This document shows positions 1-6,787 of a DNA stretch of 64,000 nucleotides, in pieces; within the stretch, counting starts at the first letter, position 1; the number at the start of each line of letters is the position of its first letter. The translations under genes and the position numbers were made by a program. The DNA is from Betaproteobacteria bacterium (lineage in GTDB: Bacteria; Pseudomonadota; Gammaproteobacteria; Burkholderiales; Usitatibacteraceae): assembly GCA_016708825.1 (NCBI GenBank), contig JADJEZ010000003.1, positions 1 to 64,000 of the forward strand, read 5' to 3'. The notes under the pieces are model-generated. The model saw only the letters and a program-made list of their open reading frames with translations. It was not told where the DNA came from and searched no databases.

Positions 1-902
1 GGGCGAGTGTTGAGATGGTGCGCGATGTCACTGCATTGTCGTTGGGTCAGGCTGGCCATGCTGGAGCCCTTGGGCAGGTACTGCCGGATGAGGCCGTTGG
101 TGTTTTCGTTGGTCCCGCGTTCCCAGGAGTGATATGGCGTGGCGAAGTAGAACGTCGTTCTGGTCCGCCGTTCGATGGCGGCGTAGTCGTGGAATTCGGT
201 CCCGTTGTCGGCAGTGATCGTTTCGAACAGGTCACGCCTTGGGCCGATGATGCTCAGCGCGCGGGCGTTCACGGATGCTGTGGTTCTGTCGGACAGCTTG
301 CCGATGATCACCAGTCCGGTCTTGCGTTCGACCAGACTAAGGACGCAATCCTTGCTTCCGCGGCCCATCACCGTGTCGATTTCCCAATGACCAAACTCCT
401 GGCGGCTCTCCACTGATGGCGGCCGCTCCGAAATGTGGCGCTTGCCGGCGAGTCGGCCTCGACTGTCGTAGTGGCCGTAGCCCTTCCGCCGTCGCTTTTG
501 AGCGCAGCGCAGGTGGGTGTACAACTGCCCGCCGGATCGCTTGTCCCGCCACACGTGCCGGTAGATCGTCTCGTGGCTGATCGAAATGTCCGACTCGATC
601 GCGAGGCGACCGGCGATCTGTTCGGGGCTCCAGCGCTGCTCGAGCAACGCCTCCACCCGCGCGAAATCCTCCGTAGTGAACTGCTGATTTCTCCGAGATC
701 GGGACCGACGGCCATTGGCCCTCTCCTGGGCCTTGTCTGCGCGATAACGACCGTCGGAGACGGAGCAGTTGCGTTTGAGCTCGCGGCCGATGGTGCTCCG
801 ATGGCAGCCCAGCACGGCGGCGATCTCCGAGCTCCTCAATCCTTGCATTCGCAGGGCGGCGAGCATATACCTCTGGTCAGAGGTGATCTGGCGGTACGTC
901 AT
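1..902 (-). CDS. IS30-family transposase, C-terminus off the edge
   Basis: DDE recombinase that cuts and rejoins the IS30-like element. The frame starts at an ATG whose first base is 902 and stays open to the left edge, giving about 300 residues. The N-terminus is a helix-turn-helix (MTYRQITSDQRYML, then SSEIAAVLGCHRSTIGREL), followed by a second DNA-binding block (WSPEQIAGRL, SISHETIYRHV). The catalytic core shows WEIDTVMG for the first Asp, ITADNGTEF for the second and WERGTNENTNGL for the Glu, in IS30 order and spacing. No frameshift is seen in the visible part, so the enzyme could be active. Only the last few dozen residues should be missing. Confidence 0.93.
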   Translation of the reverse strand, partial: MTYRQITSDQRYMLAALRMQGLRSSEIAAVLGCHRSTIGRELKRNCSVSDGRYRADKAQERANGRRSRSRRNQQFTTEDFARVEALLEQRWSPEQIAGRLAIESDISISHETIYRHVWRDKRSGGQLYTHLRCAQKRRRKGYGHYDSRGRLAGKRHISERPPSVESRQEFGHWEIDTVMGRGSKDCVLSLVERKTGLVIIGKLSDRTTASVNARALSIIGPRRDLFETITADNGTEFHDYAAIERRTRTTFYFATPYHSWERGTNENTNGLIRQYLPKGSSMASLTQRQCSDIAHHLNTR

Positions 903-1000
903 GGCGAAAGTCCTCTACTTGGCGGTGGAGAAACTTCGTCAGTATCGTCTGATCGCCTCGCTTTCTTTGGAGACCGTGTTGCACTTACTTTGTGAATTCG
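1..1000 (-). mobile_element. IS30-family insertion sequence, one end
   Basis: The window opens inside an IS30-like element. Its transposase is read leftwards and runs off base 1. The element's right terminus is judged to lie near 978-1000, where the outward-facing sequence (read from the end inwards: GAATTCACAAAGTAAGTGCA) resembles IS30-type termini. The neighbouring bases go straight into an attC site at 1005, so the element landed in or next to a cassette and removed or split its gene. The other end and any target duplication are outside the window, so the boundary is approximate. Confidence 0.75.
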
Positions 1001-1004
1001 CGAT

Positions 1005-1100
1005 GCCTAACAACGCGTTCGAGCGGACCGTGAACCATCGTGGGCCGCGTCTCGCGCGGCAAAGCGGTCGGTGTGCGGCCGCTCAACTAGATCGTTAGGT
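1005..1100 (+). other. attC site 1 (96-bp family)
   Basis: Integron recombination site with outer boxes GCCTAAC and GTTAGGT and inner arms CGCGTTCGAGC / GCCGCTCAAC. It is the first of a long series of near-identical 96-bp sites. The cassette it closes has been lost to the IS30-like element on its left. Confidence 0.9.
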
Positions 1101-1410
1101 CGCGATAGAAGGACACCAACGCTCAACATGGACGTGGAGATGACAGGGAAACAAATAAGAGGTCTGTGTACACGACGCGCATTTCTGAAACGTTGTCGTT
1201 GCTGCCGATCAACGAGTTGAGCGGACAGCACGACAACGTTTCAGAAATCCGAGGTGCGATGCAATGGGGCCTCGTTGTCGTGCTGCCGTCAACTCGAAGG
1301 CTTGGGGCAGCGTGGCCATCGCGGCCTAACTGGTCGTAGCAGCGGACGTCGCGCGAACCGCCGGGATAACTCGGTCGGGTGTCGAGCGCGACGCCGCTGA
1401 ACTCAAATAG
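1095..1410 (+). other. ORF-less integron cassette, copy 1
   Basis: A whole cassette of about 316 bp without a credible gene. Its main feature is a perfect 19-bp inverted repeat, left arm 1181-1199 (ATTTCTGAAACGTTGTCGT) and right arm 1230-1248. A further 12-bp segment at 1274-1285 (GTTGTCGTGCTG) can pair with the right arm's leading side (CAGCACGACAAC, 1226-1237), so two mutually exclusive hairpins are possible. A second copy lies at 1852-2170. The copies differ by single-base indels in the only open frame, which argues against coding. It may give a structured RNA or a regulatory element; the function is unknown. Confidence 0.8.
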
Positions 1411-1416
1411 TTAGCT
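1324..1416 (+). other. attC site 2 (ORF-less cassette type)
   Basis: Boxes GCCTAAC and GTTAGCT bound a 93-bp site of a different sequence family from attC 1. It is the recombination site of the ORF-less cassette and is repeated almost exactly at 2084-2176. Confidence 0.85.
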
Positions 1417-1424
1417 GTCAATAC

Positions 1425-1766
1425 ATGGGCAACCGCCAGCGCATCATTGCTGTTTTCGCTGTTGCAATCGCCGCAATCATCGGTCTCTCGTATCTTGAAC
1501 GGTATGTCCAGTCTGTCACTGCAGTGGAAGTGAAACTCGTTTCAACACCTGTGGAAGGTGAGGTACTCGCGGTTGAGAAGCTTTCTGAACCCTCCCGAAA
1601 GGAAGCGGTGGTAAAGCTCACTTCAGGCGAAACTGTGCGCGCTTTCGTACCACCTGCGTGCATCGTATTTCCGGGCCAAATGGCTAGTTTGTCGCGTATG
1701 CATGCTGAGGGAATGAGCGGCTCGTTCTATGTTCTCAAGGAATCCTGGGGTCGGAATGACAGCTAA
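1425..1766 (+). CDS. Cassette-encoded membrane-anchored protein, unknown function
   Basis: 113 residues. An N-terminal hydrophobic helix (RIIAVFAVAIAAIIGLSYL, residues 5-23) is followed by a soluble domain rich in valine and charged residues (VEVKLVSTPVEGEVLAVEKL). This suggests a signal-anchored protein with a small periplasmic beta domain. The gene starts 14 bp after the cassette boundary and its stop codon lies inside attC 3, the usual compact cassette layout. The cassette begins TTAGCTGTCA and its attC is preceded by TGACAGCTAA, so cassette and site belong together. I do not recognise the family. Confidence 0.7.
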   Translation: MGNRQRIIAVFAVAIAAIIGLSYLERYVQSVTAVEVKLVSTPVEGEVLAVEKLSEPSRKEAVVKLTSGETVRAFVPPACIVFPGQMASLSRMHAEGMSGSFYVLKESWGRNDS

Positions 1767-1857
1767 CAATGCGTTCGAGCGGGCCGTTAGTCAGCGTGGG
1801 CCGCGTCTCGCGCGGCAATACGGCCGGTGTGCCGGCCGCTCAACTCGATCGTTAGGT
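1761..1857 (+). other. attC site 3 (96-bp family)
   Basis: Boxes AGCTAAC and GTTAGGT; arms as in attC 1, with one extra base in GTGTGCCGGCC. It closes the membrane-anchored protein cassette. Confidence 0.9.
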
Positions 1858-2170
1858 CGCGATAGAAGGACACCAACGCTCAACATGGACGTGGAGATGA
1901 CAGGGAAACAAATAATGAGGTCTGTGTACACGACGCGCATTTCTGAAACGTTGTCGTTGCTGCCGATCAACGAGTTGAGCGGACAGCACGACAACGTTTC
2001 AGAAATCCCGAGTGTGCGATGCGATGGGGCCCCGTTGTCGTGCTGCCGTCAACTCGAAGGCTTGGGGCAGCGTGGCCATCGCGGCCTAACTGGTCGTAGC
2101 AGCGGACGTCGCGCGAACCACCGGGATAACTCGGTCGGGTGTCGAGCGCGACGCCGCTGAACTCAAATAG
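1852..2170 (+). other. ORF-less integron cassette, copy 2
   Basis: A near-identical second copy of the cassette at 1095-1410. The 19-bp arms at 1939-1957 and 1988-2006 are unchanged, and the competing segment is at 2034-2045. Differences from copy 1 include an extra T in AATAATGAG and small changes after the right arm (around 2007-2015), so the hairpins are conserved while the surrounding frame is not. The two copies flank the single cassette that carries the gene at 1425. Confidence 0.8.
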
Positions 2171-2176
2171 TTAGAG
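2084..2176 (+). other. attC site 4 (ORF-less cassette type)
   Basis: Boxes GCCTAAC and GTTAGAG; otherwise nearly identical to attC 2. Confidence 0.85.
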
Positions 2177-2186
2177 CGCACGATGA

Positions 2187-2504
2187 ATGACCATCGGTGG
2201 CTTGCAGGGCGGTCACCGCAATCGGATGTCTTCTGCTTGCCCGAGCGGCAATCATATTTGTCGGTGCTGCATTTCTGTTTGGAAATGTCGTCTGCTGAAA
2301 GAGCACGCCGAGTTTGGGCCGACATTCCGTCTAGTATTTGCGCTCGGCGCCATGAACCTCATTTTCGGGATCGGTGGGGTCGCTTCAGGCATCGGCCTTT
2401 GGCGGCGGGCGGCGTGGGCAGAGCGACTGTGGACAATAGCGGCCTACGGCATATTGGTTGGCTTCGTCGTGCTCATCGTAGCGACAGATGTCGCATGGGG
2501 TTAA
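2187..2504 (+). CDS. Small membrane protein, probable frameshift in N-terminal part
   Basis: The open frame gives 105 residues. Its C-terminal two thirds hold two clear hydrophobic helices (LVFALGAMNLIFGIGGVASG and IAAYGILVGFVVLIVAT), but the first 35 residues are Cys/Arg-rich and unconvincing. Between about 2197 and 2295 another frame reads a good membrane helix (LLLARAAIIFVGAAFLFG), with a possible GTG start at 2197. The likely original gene is a protein of about 100 residues with three helices, broken by one indel near 2295. The cassette start TTAGAGCGCACG is complementary to CGTGCGCTCTAA before attC 5. Family not recognised. Confidence 0.55.
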   Translation: MTIGGLQGGHRNRMSSACPSGNHICRCCISVWKCRLLKEHAEFGPTFRLVFALGAMNLIFGIGGVASGIGLWRRAAWAERLWTIAAYGILVGFVVLIVATDVAWG

Positions 2505-2528
2505 CGTGGCGCGCGGGTGGAACGTGCG

Positions 2529-2624
2529 CTCTAACAACGCGTTCGAGCTGACCGTGATGCATCGTGGGCCGCGTCTCGCGCGGCAATGCGGTCGGTGGCC
2601 GGCCGCTCAACTAGGTCGTTAGAC
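2529..2624 (+). other. attC site 5 (96-bp family)
   Basis: Boxes CTCTAAC and GTTAGAC with the common CGCGTTCGAGC inner arm. Confidence 0.9.
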
Positions 2625-2637
2625 AGCATTAGAGACA

Positions 2638-2937
2638 ATGGAAGCCAATCGCGAACTTCTAAGCATCGTCGCCTCAAAGGATGGTCGAGAGGTCCACGTG
2701 CACGTCGACGAGCGCGGGCTTCTGACTCTCCGCCGCATTGTCGAGCGCGCGGAAGCATTGCTGGCTTCCGGGCGCTCCGATCATCTGCACGTGTTTTCCA
2801 GCGCATGGGCAAGCGACGGAGAGCTGACCGAATGGATGCCGCCACAGGAACTGGGGGCTGAGTCCAATCAAGTTCATCACCTAAAGTTGTTCTTCCACGG
2901 CTCAGCCACGAGGCCAGAAGATGCAAATGCTGTCTAA
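2638..2937 (+). CDS. Imm32-like immunity protein
   Basis: 99 residues, soluble, acidic, no signal peptide. The layout matches the Imm32 (immunity protein 32) family as I know it: a VHVHVDERGLLTLRRI segment, then SDHLHVFSSAWASDGELTE, then a C-terminal VHHLKLFF strand. Imm32 proteins are predicted to neutralise toxins of polymorphic toxin systems by direct binding. No partner toxin is in the cassette, so it would act as an orphan immunity gene. The stop lies in attC 6, and the cassette start TTAGACAGCAT pairs with ATGCTGTCTAA. The assignment rests on remembered family patterns. Confidence 0.6.
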   Translation: MEANRELLSIVASKDGREVHVHVDERGLLTLRRIVERAEALLASGRSDHLHVFSSAWASDGELTEWMPPQELGAESNQVHHLKLFFHGSATRPEDANAV

Positions 2938-3028
2938 CAATGCGTTCGAGCGGGCCGTTGGTCATCGTGGGCCGCGTCTCGCGCGACGAAGCGGTCGTGT
3001 GGCCGGCCGCTCAACTAGATCGTTAGGC
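2932..3028 (+). other. attC site 6 (96-bp family)
   Basis: Boxes GTCTAAC and GTTAGGC; one base longer than the usual 96. Confidence 0.9.
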
Positions 3029-3043
3029 ATCCAAGAAGGCGCC

Positions 3044-3504
3044 GTGCCAAGTCTCGACGACGTTTATCGCAAGTTCGGATACGCCTCCGAAGCGGCACAG
3101 CTCCTAGAGACGGAGCTTGGCACCATGCTTTCTCAATTGGCGTAGTTGACGCAGGGCTGCTCGACGGTTCGGACCCATCCAAGGCCAGGGACATCCTCGA
3201 GTTCGTCAACCGCCAGACACTTGGGCAATTGCTGAGGAGCTTGAATCGGACAACGGATTCGCTAACCGAGCTCAATGACCAACTGTCTCTTGCGCTGAGA
3301 GAGAGGAATAGGCTCTCTCACTCGTTTTACCGAGAGCACAACAATCGGAGAAACTCCGACGAGGGCCGCGCGCTCATGCTCAAAAACCTCGAAGCTATAC
3401 ATACAACTCTGTTGGAGGCATACAAGGCGGTGATGCTTCTATCAGGCTTCGATTTGGACAATGTCACAGTGGAAAAGCTGCCGACGACGAGATTGCCCAT
3501 ATGA
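3044..3504 (+). pseudogene. Cassette gene of unknown function, frameshifted
   Basis: Two frames join into one sensible soluble protein of about 153 residues. The first part starts at GTG 3044 after an AAGAAGG ribosome binding site (PSLDDVYRKFGYASEAAQLL, then ETELGTML); the second begins near 3130 (SIGVVDAGLLDGSDPSKARD) and ends at 3504. One extra T in the run at 3128-3131 would restore ATG CTT TTC TCA ATT GGC and a continuous frame. The helical, charged C-terminal half (RERNRLSHSFYREHNNRR) is intact. It may be a base-calling error rather than a real lesion. Family not recognised. Confidence 0.65.
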
Positions 3505-3511
3505 AAGGGAT

Positions 3512-3607
3512 GCCTAACCACGCGTTCGAGCGGTCCGTGGTCCAGGGTGGGCCGCGTCTGGCCGCGGCCGAGGTATCGTGGCCGGCCGCTCAACTAGGTC
3601 GTTAGAC
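3512..3607 (+). other. attC site 7 (96-bp family, variant)
   Basis: Boxes GCCTAAC and GTTAGAC. The central part is the variant form with GCCGCGTCTGGCCGCGGCC instead of GCGTCTCGCGCGG. Confidence 0.9.
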
Positions 3608-3658
3608 CGCATCGGAAGCCGCGAGTAGAATTAGCCAGGATCGAGAAAGGACAGAGCC

Positions 3659-3862
3659 ATGACGAAGCTCCTCGACAAAGCACTAAGTGAAGTCGCGAAA
3701 CTTCCGGCGTCCGAGCAGGACGCCGTGGCGGCGCTCGTCCTTGAAGAACTCGCGTCGGAGAAGCGGTGGTCGTTGTCCTTCGCGAAGTCCCAGGATCTTC
3801 TTGCCAAGCTCGCCGAAGAGGCATTGGCAGAGTACGCGTCAGGCCAGACTAAGCCGCTCTAG
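3659..3862 (+). CDS. Type II antitoxin of a cassette toxin-antitoxin pair
   Basis: 67 residues, acidic and helical (SEVAKLPASEQDAVAALVLE, then ELASEKRW), with the conserved ending AEEALAEYASGQTKPL seen in small addiction-module antitoxins. It would bind and neutralise the toxin encoded directly downstream at 3866 and probably repress its own promoter. AAAGGA at 3646-3651 is the ribosome binding site. A TAGAAT hexamer at 3626-3631 could be a -10 element, giving the module its own transcription. Confidence 0.75.
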   Translation: MTKLLDKALSEVAKLPASEQDAVAALVLEELASEKRWSLSFAKSQDLLAKLAEEALAEYASGQTKPL

Positions 3863-3865
3863 GGC

Positions 3866-4135
3866 GTGCGGTCGCAGACAACCCGGCAGTTCAGAGAGCT
3901 TCTCGCAGCGGCACCCACTGCCGTCCGAGAAAGGGCGTCAATTGCCTACCAGCTTTGGGCTTCAAATCCCGAGCACCCGTCATTGCGGTTCAAAAAGGTA
4001 CACGCATCCCTTCCAATCTACTCGGTGCGGATAGACCTTGATTGGCGGGCTGTGGGCGTTCTGCGGGAAGGCATGGTGGTGTGGTTCTGGATTGGGTCTC
4101 ACAGCGAATATGAGAAATTGCTCACTAAAATGTGA
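3866..4135 (+). CDS. RelE/ParE-like toxin of a cassette toxin-antitoxin pair
   Basis: 89 residues, starting at GTG 3866, three bases after the antitoxin stop, so the two are translationally coupled. The pattern LRFKKVHASLPIYSVRIDLDWRAV followed by MVVWFWIGSHSEYEKLL is typical of compact RelE/ParE-fold toxins, which cut mRNA or poison gyrase; the C-terminal WIGSHSEYEKL is characteristic of this antitoxin partner type. The stop is followed by attC 8. The target (ribosome or gyrase) cannot be told from sequence. Confidence 0.75.
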   Translation: MRSQTTRQFRELLAAAPTAVRERASIAYQLWASNPEHPSLRFKKVHASLPIYSVRIDLDWRAVGVLREGMVVWFWIGSHSEYEKLLTKM

Positions 4136-4144
4136 ATCAATGCG

Positions 4145-4240
4145 GTCTAACAATGCGTTCGAGCGGGCCGTGGGTCAGCATGGGCCGCGTCTCGCGCGGC
4201 AATGCGGTCGGCGTGCGGCCGCTCAACTAGACCGTTAGAG
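4145..4240 (+). other. attC site 8 (96-bp family)
   Basis: Boxes GTCTAAC and GTTAGAG; GCGTCTCGCGCGG centre. Confidence 0.9.
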
Positions 4241-4275
4241 GTCACATGATCGCGCCCGTGGCTTTGTGAGGTCAA

Positions 4276-4647
4276 ATGCCTACTCACGTTCGCTTCGCGC
4301 TCGTTCTGCTTTGGGCTGCTTGGCTCATCAGCGGCTGCTCATGGATCGTTCATTTGTACGAGGTGCGCGGTTGGGGTGCTGATCTTTACTCCGCCGCTGG
4401 ACTGCCGGCGGTGGCAATTCAAGGTGCCTTGATCTATTTCATCGGCAGAGGCAGCAACCTTGCTCGGCTCCTGGTCCTAATCGCCGCCATCCCCGCTCTT
4501 GTCATCGTGCAAGTGTTTTTCTCTGCACAATTCAGCCTTTCCCCGCTACGCCTTTGGGCTGAAACGGCGCTGCGGGGCGCGGCAATGGTATTTCTGTTGA
4601 CGTCCCGGTCAACGCATTGGTTCAAGCGAGCGAAAGGGACGGAGTGA
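4276..4647 (+). CDS. Cassette-encoded inner-membrane protein, unknown function
   Basis: 123 residues with three to four predicted membrane helices: FALVLLWAAWLISGC (residues 7-21), LPAVAIQGALIYFIG (about 43-57), LARLLVLIAAIPALVIVQVF (about 62-81) and a weaker one near 96-110. The C-terminus is basic (HWFKRAKG), suggesting a cytoplasmic end. Cassette start TTAGAGGTCAC is complementary to GTGACCTCTAA before attC 9. No family recognised. Confidence 0.7.
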   Translation: MPTHVRFALVLLWAAWLISGCSWIVHLYEVRGWGADLYSAAGLPAVAIQGALIYFIGRGSNLARLLVLIAAIPALVIVQVFFSAQFSLSPLRLWAETALRGAAMVFLLTSRSTHWFKRAKGTE

Positions 4648-4648
4648 C

Positions 4649-4744
4649 CTCTAACCACGCATTGGAGCGGACCGCGGAAGAGCGTGGGCCGCGTCTGGCC
4701 GCGACACGGGCATCGTGGCCGGCCGCTCAACTAGGTCGTTAGGT
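4649..4744 (+). other. attC site 9 (96-bp family, variant)
   Basis: Boxes CTCTAAC and GTTAGGT; variant centre GCGTCTGGCCGCGAC. Confidence 0.9.
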
Positions 4745-4747
4745 CTC

Positions 4748-5176
4748 ATGTTCCGAGTGCGACCATTCGCGGAAAAGGACCGATTGGCCCTGGAGGCTAT
4801 CTATCGCGATAGCCGCACCGAAGCGACTTGGCTGCCATCCGAGGCCAGGGATGAATCAGACTTTGCGCGGGACACTAAGGGCGAGGTGCTACATGTGGCA
4901 GTCGGAAAGGACGATGAACCAGTAGGTTTTGTTTCTGTTTGGGAGCCGGACGCGTTCATTCACCACCTCTATGTGCGCAGTGGATCACGGCAAAGGGGCA
5001 TTGGGAAGGTGCTGCTAAATACACTTCGCGCAAGACTGCCCATGCCCTGGAGGCTGAAGTGTCTGCGCGCAAATGACGGAGCGCTTGCCTTCTACTTCAG
5101 CCAAGGCTGGAGGGAAGTGTCATCAGGCGTTGGTGAAGACGGACCGTTCGCTGTACTGGAGAAGCATGAGGCCTAA
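4748..5176 (+). CDS. GNAT-family N-acetyltransferase
   Basis: 142 residues. Predicted to transfer acetyl from acetyl-CoA to an unknown amine. The acetyl-CoA-binding signature is IHHLYVRSGSRQRGIGKVLL, matching the V-x-x-x-x-R/Q-x-x-G-x-G/A pattern, and the C-terminal block ANDGALAFYFSQGWRE corresponds to motif B. ATG 4748 is chosen because it lies just after the recombination point; an upstream in-frame start would sit inside attC 9. Single-gene cassette. Confidence 0.85.
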   Translation: MFRVRPFAEKDRLALEAIYRDSRTEATWLPSEARDESDFARDTKGEVLHVAVGKDDEPVGFVSVWEPDAFIHHLYVRSGSRQRGIGKVLLNTLRARLPMPWRLKCLRANDGALAFYFSQGWREVSSGVGEDGPFAVLEKHEA

Positions 5177-5266
5177 CAACGCGTCCGAGCGGTTCGTGAA
5201 GCGTGGTGGGCCGCGTCTCGCGCGGCAATGCGGTCCGTGTGCGGCCGCTCACATAGATCGTTAGGT
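5171..5266 (+). other. attC site 10 (96-bp family)
   Basis: Boxes GCCTAAC and GTTAGGT. The second inner arm reads CTCACATAGATC instead of CTCAACTAGATC. Confidence 0.88.
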
Positions 5267-5271
5267 ATCAG

Positions 5272-5676
5272 ATGGAGATTCGCGAAATCCAGCCGGCGGA
5301 GTACAAAGCGGCACAGCGTCTGCTAATCGACAATGACTTTGGAAGTCGCGTCGCCGATCCAGAGCAGTTTCGCGAACTTGTTGTGCGAGCCCAAATGGCC
5401 TTGGTGGCAATTGAAAGCGGAGCCGTCATCGGATTTGCCCGCGCGATCACTGATGGTGTATCAAACGGCTACGTATCTCTCCTCGTTGTGGACGAAGCGC
5501 ATCGCCGCAAAGGAATCGGGCGCGCCCTAATGGCAAAGCTAATGGGCAGCGACAGGAGGCTTACGTGGGTTCTCCGCGCGTCTCGGCCAGACGCCAGGGC
5601 GTTCTATGAGCGCCTTGGTTTCACATCCTCAACAGTTGCGATGGAGCGTCTACGTGAAAAGCAGTCTGATACCTAA
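5272..5676 (+). CDS. GNAT-family N-acetyltransferase
   Basis: 134 residues, complete GNAT fold. VSLLVVDEAHRRKGIGRALM is the acetyl-CoA-binding motif and RASRPDARAFYERLGF is motif B with the conserved aromatic pair. The gene begins 11 bp after the cassette boundary and stops in attC 11. It is only distantly related to the adjacent GNAT at 4748, so the two are not a recent duplication. Substrate unknown. Confidence 0.88.
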   Translation: MEIREIQPAEYKAAQRLLIDNDFGSRVADPEQFRELVVRAQMALVAIESGAVIGFARAITDGVSNGYVSLLVVDEAHRRKGIGRALMAKLMGSDRRLTWVLRASRPDARAFYERLGFTSSTVAMERLREKQSDT

Positions 5677-5766
5677 CACCGCGTTCGAGCGGGCCGTAGG
5701 TCAACGTGGGCCGCGTCTCGCGCGGCAATGCGGTCCGTGTACGGCCGCTCAACTAGATCGTTAGGG
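5671..5766 (+). other. attC site 11 (96-bp family)
   Basis: Boxes ACCTAAC and GTTAGGG. Confidence 0.9.
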
Positions 5767-5773
5767 CTCAACG

Positions 5774-6118
5774 ATGCGCCGTGCAGCCTTTTTCATTGCC
5801 GCGTACTTGGCGTTGTCGACCGTCATCGTTGCCATGTGGTTCATCCAATCTCTGCCGGATGTGCCCAAGTTGCCAGAAACACCTCGAGAATGGGGTATTG
5901 CCGTGGGCCTATTTTTGCTCGCATTGCCTGCTACCGCCGTGCTGGAGGCAATCGGGGCCTGGCTTCACAACAATCGCATCACGCGAGCGGTGGAAGACCG
6001 AACTAAGGGAGTGCGCACCTCTGCAGTGCGGATTGCATACAACTTCGCGTATTTATGCATCCTGCTGGCAGCAGTCATCGGGCTAACTGCTGCCTGGCGC
6101 GCGGTGTTTCCGAGTTGA
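5774..6118 (+). CDS. Cassette-encoded inner-membrane protein, unknown function
   Basis: 114 residues with three hydrophobic helices: AAFFIAAYLALSTVIVAMWFI (residues 4-24), WGIAVGLFLLALPATAVLEAIG (about 40-61) and AYLCILLAAVIGLTAAW (near the C-terminus). A charged loop (NNRITRAVEDRTKGVR) lies between helices 2 and 3. Cassette start TTAGGGCTCAA pairs with TTGAGCCCTAA before attC 12. Family not recognised. Confidence 0.7.
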   Translation: MRRAAFFIAAYLALSTVIVAMWFIQSLPDVPKLPETPREWGIAVGLFLLALPATAVLEAIGAWLHNNRITRAVEDRTKGVRTSAVRIAYNFAYLCILLAAVIGLTAAWRAVFPS

Positions 6119-6125
6119 AGTTGAG

Positions 6126-6221
6126 CCCTAACAACGCGTTCGAGCGGCCGTGTAGCGTAGGTGGGCCGCGTCTCCTCGCGGCCGAGGCATTGTGCCCGGC
6201 CGCTCAACTAGATCGTTAGAG
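6126..6221 (+). other. attC site 12 (96-bp family, variant)
   Basis: Boxes CCCTAAC and GTTAGAG; variant centre with CTCCTCGCGGCC. Confidence 0.88.
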
Positions 6222-6235
6222 CGAAGGCGTGCAAG

Positions 6236-6264
6236 TTGACGCATAGGCGTGGTGTATATACACT
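6236..6264 (+). promoter_or_regulatory. Probable brnTA promoter and operator
   Basis: TTGACG at 6236-6241 and TACACT at 6259-6264 with a 17-bp spacer form a sigma70-like promoter immediately before the brnT start at 6265. The 12-bp perfect palindrome GTGTATATACAC at 6252-6263 overlaps the -10 region, where a BrnT/BrnA repressor would be expected to bind. It gives this cassette its own autoregulated transcription. Confidence 0.5.
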
Positions 6265-6546
6265 ATGTCGATGCGATTCTCTTGGGACGAGAAGAAGCGG
6301 CGTTCGAATCTGAAGGACCATGGTTTGGACTTCGTCGATGCTCCCAGGGTGCTCGAAGGTCCTACCTTCACGTTCGAGGATGATCGCTTTGCGCACGGAG
6401 AGCAGCGCTTCGTCACCCTGGGGTTCTTGGCAGATATCGCCGTTTCCCTCGTCCACACTGAGACTCCGTCGCGCATCCATGTCATCTCCTTTCGGAAGGC
6501 GACGCGCCATGAAGAAATCCTCCTCCTCCAAAATCTCCAAGACTGA
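6265..6546 (+). CDS. brnT: BrnT-family ribonuclease toxin
   Basis: 93 residues. BrnT is a RelE-fold ribonuclease that blocks translation until bound by BrnA. Family hallmarks are visible: FSWDEKKRRSNLKDHGLDF at the N-terminus, then DRFAHGEQRFVTLGF, and HVISFRKATRHEE with the catalytic/structural R-E pattern. The toxin gene comes first and the antitoxin second, as usual for brnTA. Length is normal for the family. Confidence 0.9.
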   Translation: MSMRFSWDEKKRRSNLKDHGLDFVDAPRVLEGPTFTFEDDRFAHGEQRFVTLGFLADIAVSLVHTETPSRIHVISFRKATRHEEILLLQNLQD

Positions 6547-6787
6547 CTGGCCTCGGGTTCGCGACCTGAAGGACCGGAATATCAAGACTTCCGCCGAGCA
6601 TCCTGAGGCAGAGGTGAAACACATCGTCCGGGGCATCGTTCGTCAGGGCCTCAAGCCAGTCAGCCCAAAGGCGTCGATCTCGCTGCGAGTCGACTCTGAC
6701 GTACTCGAATGGTTCAAGTCCAAGGGGCCCGGCTACCAGACGAGAATCAATGCCGTGCTCAAGGCGTTTAAAGATGCCTCGCTCTAA
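6509..6787 (+). CDS. brnA: BrnA-family antitoxin
   Basis: 92 residues from ATG 6509, overlapping the end of brnT by 38 bp. The N-terminus (MKKSSSSKISKTDWPRVRDL) contacts the toxin in this family. The C-terminal ribbon-helix-helix-like domain ends with the family signature LRVDSDVLEWFKSKGPGYQT followed by RINAVLKAF. BrnA neutralises BrnT and represses the operon. An upstream in-frame start exists but lies deep in brnT and lacks family similarity. The stop is in attC 13. Confidence 0.9.
   Translation: MKKSSSSKISKTDWPRVRDLKDRNIKTSAEHPEAEVKHIVRGIVRQGLKPVSPKASISLRVDSDVLEWFKSKGPGYQTRINAVLKAFKDASL

Noticed and set aside
435..995. Rightward frames of about 186 and 133 residues over the left edge
   Set aside because: They are antisense shadows of the IS30 transposase, which has clear catalytic motifs on the - strand.
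1116..1231. Short open frames on both strands of the ORF-less cassettes
   Set aside because: The two near-identical copies differ by frame-changing indels, and no ribosome binding site or protein pattern is present.
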